Below, one piece after another: positions 60,180-64,000 of a stretch of DNA of 64,000 bases. How positions within the stretch are numbered: position 1 is the stretch's first letter; each line of letters starts with the position of its first letter. Under the pieces are notes generated by a model. That model was given only the letters and a program-made list of their open reading frames with translations. It was not told where the DNA came from and ran no database searches. This stretch comes from Kluyvera ascorbata ATCC 33433. Lineage in GTDB: Bacteria; Pseudomonadota; Gammaproteobacteria; Enterobacterales; Enterobacteriaceae. The DNA lies in the NCBI RefSeq assembly GCF_000735365.1, contig NZ_JMPL01000003.1:57748-121747 (forward strand), read 5' to 3'. The translations under genes and the position numbers were made by a program.

Positions 60180-61748
60180 TTAGCGCCCGGCGGATACCGC
60201 TTCGACGACAACCGGTGATTCATCGTTTTTGAACAGCGGGCTGTTACCCCAACACTCTTCATAACGATGGCCGACCAGGTCTTCTACCACCGCGCGCACT
60301 TCCGGCGTGATATCTTCCAGTCTGCCGCCCGCCTTAATACGCGCGACTTCCTGAAGCACCACTTTGTGAGTTTCGCGGTCCAGCTTCATCTGTTTACTGA
60401 AGACTATCGCCATCAGCGCCAGCAGCGCCACGCCGCCGCAGAATACCACCGCAATCGCGTTCACCGCGCTTTCGGGCTGGACGTGTGCTTTCGACTGGAA
60501 GCCGTAGTAGCTCAGAATAGCCCCCATTACAAACACAATAATCGAGCGCAGAATCTTGCCGGAGAAAGTCATCGCCCCGGCGTAAATCCCCTCGCGGCGA
60601 CGGCCGGTATAAACTTCATCCACGTCGGCCAGGAAGGTGTAAACCGTCCACGGAATGTAGTACACGCCGCCGGTACCCAGACCGAAAAGAATCGTTATCC
60701 CAAACATCAGAATGGTCGCCAGATGCACCGGCAGATGGAAGAACCACAGTGAGGTATAGAGGAAGACGGCGAAAATCACGATGCAGAGCGCAATAATGTA
60801 CGGCTTGCTGAAGCCTTTTTTCACGCACAGACCGATAAACAGCGCGGTGGAGATCAGCTGCAGGATAGAGTTCAGGCTGTTCAGCCCTGCCACCATCGCC
60901 GGGTCGTGCTGCAGTACGAAAATAACAAAGTAGGTAAAGATAGACGCGAACAGCCACTCGGCGCCAAAACCGCACAGATACATGCCGAGGTGCTTACGGA
61001 ACACGCGCAGGTAGAAGGTAGAGCGCATGTCTTTCGCCAGCGACACAAGCGTTTGCAGCAGGGTCGATTTGACCTGAGCTTCCGGTTCTTCTTCACGCGG
61101 ACGCTCCCAGCTGTTGTACCACAGGCATGCTACCGCCGCGATGAGGATCGCGCCGTAGGTCAGGCCGGTCAGGAAGAACGGCGTAGCGGAGTCTTTACCG
61201 TAGATGAGGATAAACTGCCCTGGAATAAATGCGGCGAGGAAGTTGGCCAGCTTGCCGAAAATGGCTTTATAGCCGGTCAGCTTCGATCGCAGGGCGAAAT
61301 CATCGGTCATTTCGGTGGCCAGCGTTTCGTATGGCACCATCACCGAGGTGTAGATAATCTCAAACATCACGTAGGTGGCGAGGTAGTACCAGAAGCTCAG
61401 CCCTTCCACCCACAGCAGCGGGTAGAACATCATTAATGGGATGCCGATAAGCAGGAAGAAACGGCGGCGGCCAAAGCGTTTGCCCAGCGCGGTTTTACCA
61501 AAATTATCGGTGAGATACCCCATCAGCGGGTTACTGATGGCGTCAATGACGCTGGCTACGGAGAAAATGAACGCTGCCTCAATCAGCGTCAGACCACAAA
61601 ATGTGGTATAGAAGTACAGAAGCCACGCGCCGCTGATCGCCAGCGCGCCGCTCCCCAGGAGGTTTCCGCCTCCGTATGCCAGTTGATGGCGCAGATTGAC
61701 AGGTCTTCCCTGCAGCCCGTGGGGGGCTGAAGCCGCATTTCTTGCCAT
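60180..61748 (-). CDS. GPH-family sugar:cation symporter (pectin-derived sugar candidate)
   Basis: Inner-membrane glycoside-pentoside-hexuronide symporter (MelB-like MFS), 522 aa with about 12 helices. Family blocks include NPLMGYLTDNFGKTALGKRFGRRRFF (helix 2-3 loop), YIPWTVYTFLADVDEVYTGRRREGIYAG and a C-terminal tail VGHRYEECWGNSP. GAGG lies before the ATG at 61748. It has its own control region with candidate KdgR and CRP sites, and lies downstream of a GH105 gene. It is likely to carry an unsaturated galacturonide or rhamnogalacturonide, as Dickeya RhiT does, but the substrate is inferred from context only. Confidence 0.88.
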   Translation of the reverse strand: MARNAASAPHGLQGRPVNLRHQLAYGGGNLLGSGALAISGAWLLYFYTTFCGLTLIEAAFIFSVASVIDAISNPLMGYLTDNFGKTALGKRFGRRRFFLLIGIPLMMFYPLLWVEGLSFWYYLATYVMFEIIYTSVMVPYETLATEMTDDFALRSKLTGYKAIFGKLANFLAAFIPGQFILIYGKDSATPFFLTGLTYGAILIAAVACLWYNSWERPREEEPEAQVKSTLLQTLVSLAKDMRSTFYLRVFRKHLGMYLCGFGAEWLFASIFTYFVIFVLQHDPAMVAGLNSLNSILQLISTALFIGLCVKKGFSKPYIIALCIVIFAVFLYTSLWFFHLPVHLATILMFGITILFGLGTGGVYYIPWTVYTFLADVDEVYTGRRREGIYAGAMTFSGKILRSIIVFVMGAILSYYGFQSKAHVQPESAVNAIAVVFCGGVALLALMAIVFSKQMKLDRETHKVVLQEVARIKAGGRLEDITPEVRAVVEDLVGHRYEECWGNSPLFKNDESPVVVEAVSAGR

Positions 61749-61771
61749 AAAAATAAACCTCGTGTTTTATA

Positions 61772-61792
61772 ATTTTGAAACACTGTTTTTAT
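61772..61792 (-). promoter_or_regulatory. KdgR box upstream of the GPH symporter
   Basis: TTTTGAAACACTGTTTTTA lies in a dyad that fits the KdgR consensus (GAAACAnTGTTTC core with A/T flanks), about 25 bp before the start codon at 61748 and overlapping likely promoter elements. KdgR itself is encoded at 3655-4446. Confidence 0.75.
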
Positions 61793-61811
61793 ATTCTTAT
61801 GATGAATGATG

Positions 61812-61833
61812 AAATGTGAGCTATATCACCAAT
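61812..61833 (-). promoter_or_regulatory. CRP site upstream of the GPH symporter
   Basis: TGTGAGCTATATCACC with AAA before it matches the CRP consensus TGTGA-N6-TCACA except for the last base. It lies about 30 bp upstream of the KdgR box, the usual arrangement for activation by cAMP-CRP. Confidence 0.8.
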
Positions 61834-61931
61834 GTCATTACGGCTATTAGCCATACGCAAGGAATGGGATCTGGTTAAAATTTTTTTATAACCAAAAGTA
61901 AAAAATAACAACTTTGTTTGATTGAAAGGGC

Positions 61932-61966
61932 AATAAAAAACCCGGCCATCTGCATAGCCGGGTTTT
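61932..61966 (-). terminator. Terminator of the GPH-GH105 operon
   Basis: AACCCGGCTATG/CATCTG-type loop with AACCCGGC/GCCGGGTT stem, followed on the minus strand by TTTTTTATTG; 15 bp after the GH105 stop. It separates the operon from the downstream symporter gene. Confidence 0.85.
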
Positions 61967-61980
61967 CAAAGCGCTAAAGG

Positions 61981-63120
61981 TTAGAAGAACTTACGCAGAT
62001 ATTCCGTCAGGCACAAAATCGCCATTGCCTGGCCGTACGGCATAGAGGTCAACGGGATTTCACGATAGAAATCGAGGTTTGAGCCCATCCCGGTGCCGAA
62101 GGACGTTTGCAGCAGTTCCCCTTCCGGCGAAACGTGCTTCACGATGCCCTTAATGGCTTTCTCCGCGACGACGGCATATTCCTGACCAACATAGCGTTTA
62201 CGTACCGCTTTCAAAATACCGTAGGCAAAACCGGCGGTCGCCGAGGCTTCCAGGTAAGAATTCGGGTCATCCAGCAGCGTATGCCACAGGCCGCTGTCGT
62301 CCTGACATTTCGCCAGCGCGGCAATCTGCGCATTCAGCACCTGCACCAGATAACGACGCACCGCGTTGTTCTCCGGCAGATCCACCAGCTCAAGGAAGTC
62401 TGGGATCACGATGGTCAGCCAGCTATTACCGCGCGCCCAGCGGGCGTTGGCAAAGTTATGGTTCCCTTCGTAGTTCCAGCCGTGGAACCACAGTCCGGTT
62501 TCTCTATCCATCAGGTTCTGCACGTGCAGCAGGAACTGATATACCGCTTCTTCAACGTAGTCCGGACGATTCAGCAGCTTGCCAATTTTTGCCAGCGGCA
62601 GAACGGTCATCATCAGGGTGTCATCCCACATCTGCTGATGGTTTTCTTCCGCGAGCGTAATATGCTGCATGCCGCCGTGATCGGTGCGCGGCATCTCGTT
62701 CATTGCCCACTCAGCCCAGGTTTCCAGCCATGGCAGATACGCCGGATTACGCGTTTCTTCATAGCGATAGGCGAGCGTCAGGAACGGCGCCATGGTGTTG
62801 ACGTTTTTAGTGGTCGCGCCTTCGGCAAAGCGGTCGGCAAACCAGCTATCGATGATGTCGCGCATGGCGACATCGCCGGTCTGCTGATAGTACTGATAGA
62901 TGCCATACAGCCCCACTCCGTGCGTCCATTCCCAGCCTGCCCAGCCTTTGGTATCGATGACGCGACCATCGTCCAGGCGCAGCAGAAATTGACCTGTCTC
63001 ATCCTTGATATTCACCAGATTGTTCGTCACCGTCTGAATCAAGGCTTTCAGCTCTTCCCGGGAGATAAAACGCTCCGGCTGACGTAATAATGGGCTATGT
63101 TTGACGGGCCAAACTTTCAT
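61981..63120 (-). CDS. GH105 unsaturated rhamnogalacturonyl hydrolase
   Basis: Glycoside hydrolase family 105 (YteR/YesR/RhiN type), cytoplasmic, 379 aa with an (alpha/alpha)6-barrel pattern. Motifs: GWAGWEWTHGVGLYG (about residues 59-73), the region with the catalytic aspartate QMWDDTLMMTVLPLAK (about 163-178, D167) and WARGNSWLTIVIP. It would remove the 4,5-unsaturated galacturonic acid from lyase products of rhamnogalacturonan. AGAGG precedes the ATG at 63120, four bases after the stop of the upstream symporter gene, so both are one operon. No signal peptide, consistent with import of oligosaccharides first. Confidence 0.92.
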   Translation of the reverse strand: MKVWPVKHSPLLRQPERFISREELKALIQTVTNNLVNIKDETGQFLLRLDDGRVIDTKGWAGWEWTHGVGLYGIYQYYQQTGDVAMRDIIDSWFADRFAEGATTKNVNTMAPFLTLAYRYEETRNPAYLPWLETWAEWAMNEMPRTDHGGMQHITLAEENHQQMWDDTLMMTVLPLAKIGKLLNRPDYVEEAVYQFLLHVQNLMDRETGLWFHGWNYEGNHNFANARWARGNSWLTIVIPDFLELVDLPENNAVRRYLVQVLNAQIAALAKCQDDSGLWHTLLDDPNSYLEASATAGFAYGILKAVRKRYVGQEYAVVAEKAIKGIVKHVSPEGELLQTSFGTGMGSNLDFYREIPLTSMPYGQAMAILCLTEYLRKFF

Positions 63121-63124
63121 ATTT

Positions 63125-64000
63125 CTAACCTCTGTTGTAAGTCGAATTCAATGTTGCCGCCTGCTTCAGTGAAGGTGCAGCAGGTTTATTGCGATTCAGA
63201 TAACCAATATTGTTGTTGCCCCACAGGCACTCATACGGCATACCGGCCAGCATCTCTACGGTGGCACGAGCCTGCGGCGCGACGCTCTCTGGTACTACAT
63301 GGCCTGCTTCACGCATTTTTGCCGTTTCTTCGCGCAGCACGCCGTGAGTGGTCAGATTCAGTTTAAAGCGCAGAGAAACCAGGAAGCCCAGCGCCAGCAC
63401 GATGATGGTACCCATGCTGAGGATCATCAGAATGGTATGGCTCACCTCAGCAGGCTGTGTTTTCTGCCCGGAAACAAAGCCAGAAAGCTGCATGATGATC
63501 CCCACCAGCATCACGGCACCCGCCTGAGAAGCCTTACGCGTCAGGGTCATGATGCCCGCGAAGATACCTTCACGGCGCTGACCGGTGACCACTTCATCCA
63601 CATCGGCAATATAGGTGTAGGTGTTCCACGGCACGTAGTTGATGCCACCACGGCCCAGACCCGCAATGGCGGAAATCAGCAGCAGCAGCGAATAGATATC
63701 GCTCAGTCCGGCATAGTAAAGCGCAGCGTAAGAGAAGGAACCCAGGCCAAACAGAACCACCACCATGCGGTAAGACGGCGCCGGTCCAAAGCGAATGCAC
63801 AGCGGGATCATGGCAATAACCGCGATGAACTGGAAGATAGCCATGGTGCCCAGCAGGTTAGAGGCCACTGAAGCTTCCTGCATCAGCACAAACACCACGT
63901 AGTAGGTAAAGACGGCGTTAAACACGTCCTGAGCGATATAGCCGCCAAGATACATACCCAGATGCTGGCGGAAAATCTTAATGCGCAGCGTCGAGGAGAG
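63125..64000 (-). CDS. Second GPH-family symporter, C-terminal part (runs off the window)
   Basis: Partial: the start lies beyond position 64000 and about 291 C-terminal residues are seen. They match the paralogue at 60180-61748: YVPWNTYTYIADVDEVVTGQRREGIFAG and a tail GMPYECLWGNNN that parallels YEECWGNSP. About seven helices are visible. It is cotranscribed with the GH105 gene, so it probably imports the substrate of that enzyme; a RhiT-like role is inferred. Confidence 0.88.
   Translation of the reverse strand, partial: LSSTLRIKIFRQHLGMYLGGYIAQDVFNAVFTYYVVFVLMQEASVASNLLGTMAIFQFIAVIAMIPLCIRFGPAPSYRMVVVLFGLGSFSYAALYYAGLSDIYSLLLLISAIAGLGRGGINYVPWNTYTYIADVDEVVTGQRREGIFAGIMTLTRKASQAGAVMLVGIIMQLSGFVSGQKTQPAEVSHTILMILSMGTIIVLALGFLVSLRFKLNLTTHGVLREETAKMREAGHVVPESVAPQARATVEMLAGMPYECLWGNNNIGYLNRNKPAAPSLKQAATLNSTYNRG

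Noticed and set aside
62107-63087. A 326-codon open frame opposite the GH105 gene
   Set aside because: The GH105 motifs are on the minus strand; the opposite frame has none.

Overview
The window is chromosomal DNA from a member of the Enterobacteriaceae. Almost every gene has the order and protein sequence of the Escherichia coli/Salmonella mntP-to-argS region: mntP, rlmA, cspC, yobF, yebO, mgrB, yobH, kdgR, yebQ, htpX, prc, proQ, msrC, letAB, rsmF, yebV, yebYZ, yobA, holE, yobB, exoX, ptrB, purT, eda, edd, zwf, hexR, pykA, lpxM, mepM, znuACB, ruvABC, yebC, nudB, aspS, yecDEN, cmoAB, cutC, yecM, argS. The details are neither E. coli nor Salmonella and look most like the Enterobacter/Lelliottia/Leclercia side of the family. 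The genus cannot be fixed from the sequence alone.

Layout. 1-6000: a manganese exporter, an rRNA methyltransferase, cold-shock and small membrane proteins (MgrB with a PhoP box), and the pectin-catabolism repressor KdgR. 6000-13500: an accessory block between yebQ and htpX, holding a LuxR-type regulator divergent from a complete pgaABCD operon (poly-N-acetylglucosamine exopolysaccharide for biofilm). 13500-23900: envelope quality control (HtpX, Prc), the RNA chaperone ProQ, LetA/LetB lipid transport and rRNA methylation. 23900-28960: an extra LpxL-type lipid A acyltransferase where E. coli has yebW-pphA, the SdsR sRNA locus, copper-related yobA-yebZ-yebY, and DNA polymerase III theta. 28960-39500: oligopeptidase B, purT under a PurR box, and a central-carbon cluster (eda, edd, zwf, hexR, pykA) with candidate GntR and HexR sites. 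39500-45100: lipid A and peptidoglycan enzymes, Zur-controlled zinc uptake, and a small secreted ricin-B-lectin-like protein of unknown role. 45100-58000: recombination and translation genes, ending in an ERIC element, REP elements and argS. 58280-64000: a second accessory block with a PBP2 paralogue in the place of Salmonella PBP2-SAL, and a pectin-type locus (two GPH sugar symporters flanking a GH105 unsaturated-rhamnogalacturonyl hydrolase). The first symporter has strong candidate KdgR and CRP sites, linking it to the kdgR and eda genes elsewhere in the window.

Four conserved genes (yobF, yebQ, letB, lpxM) each carry a single-base length difference in a homopolymer that breaks or shifts an otherwise intact reading frame. 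Four such lesions of one type in 64 kb point to sequencing or assembly error rather than gene decay, and should be resolved before any biological reading.

No tRNA, rRNA, CRISPR array, IS element or prophage was seen. The most interesting items are the pectin locus with its operators, the pga block with its private regulator, the secreted lectin-like protein, the PBP2 paralogue without its PBP3 partner, and a LexA box that doubles as the ruvC terminator.
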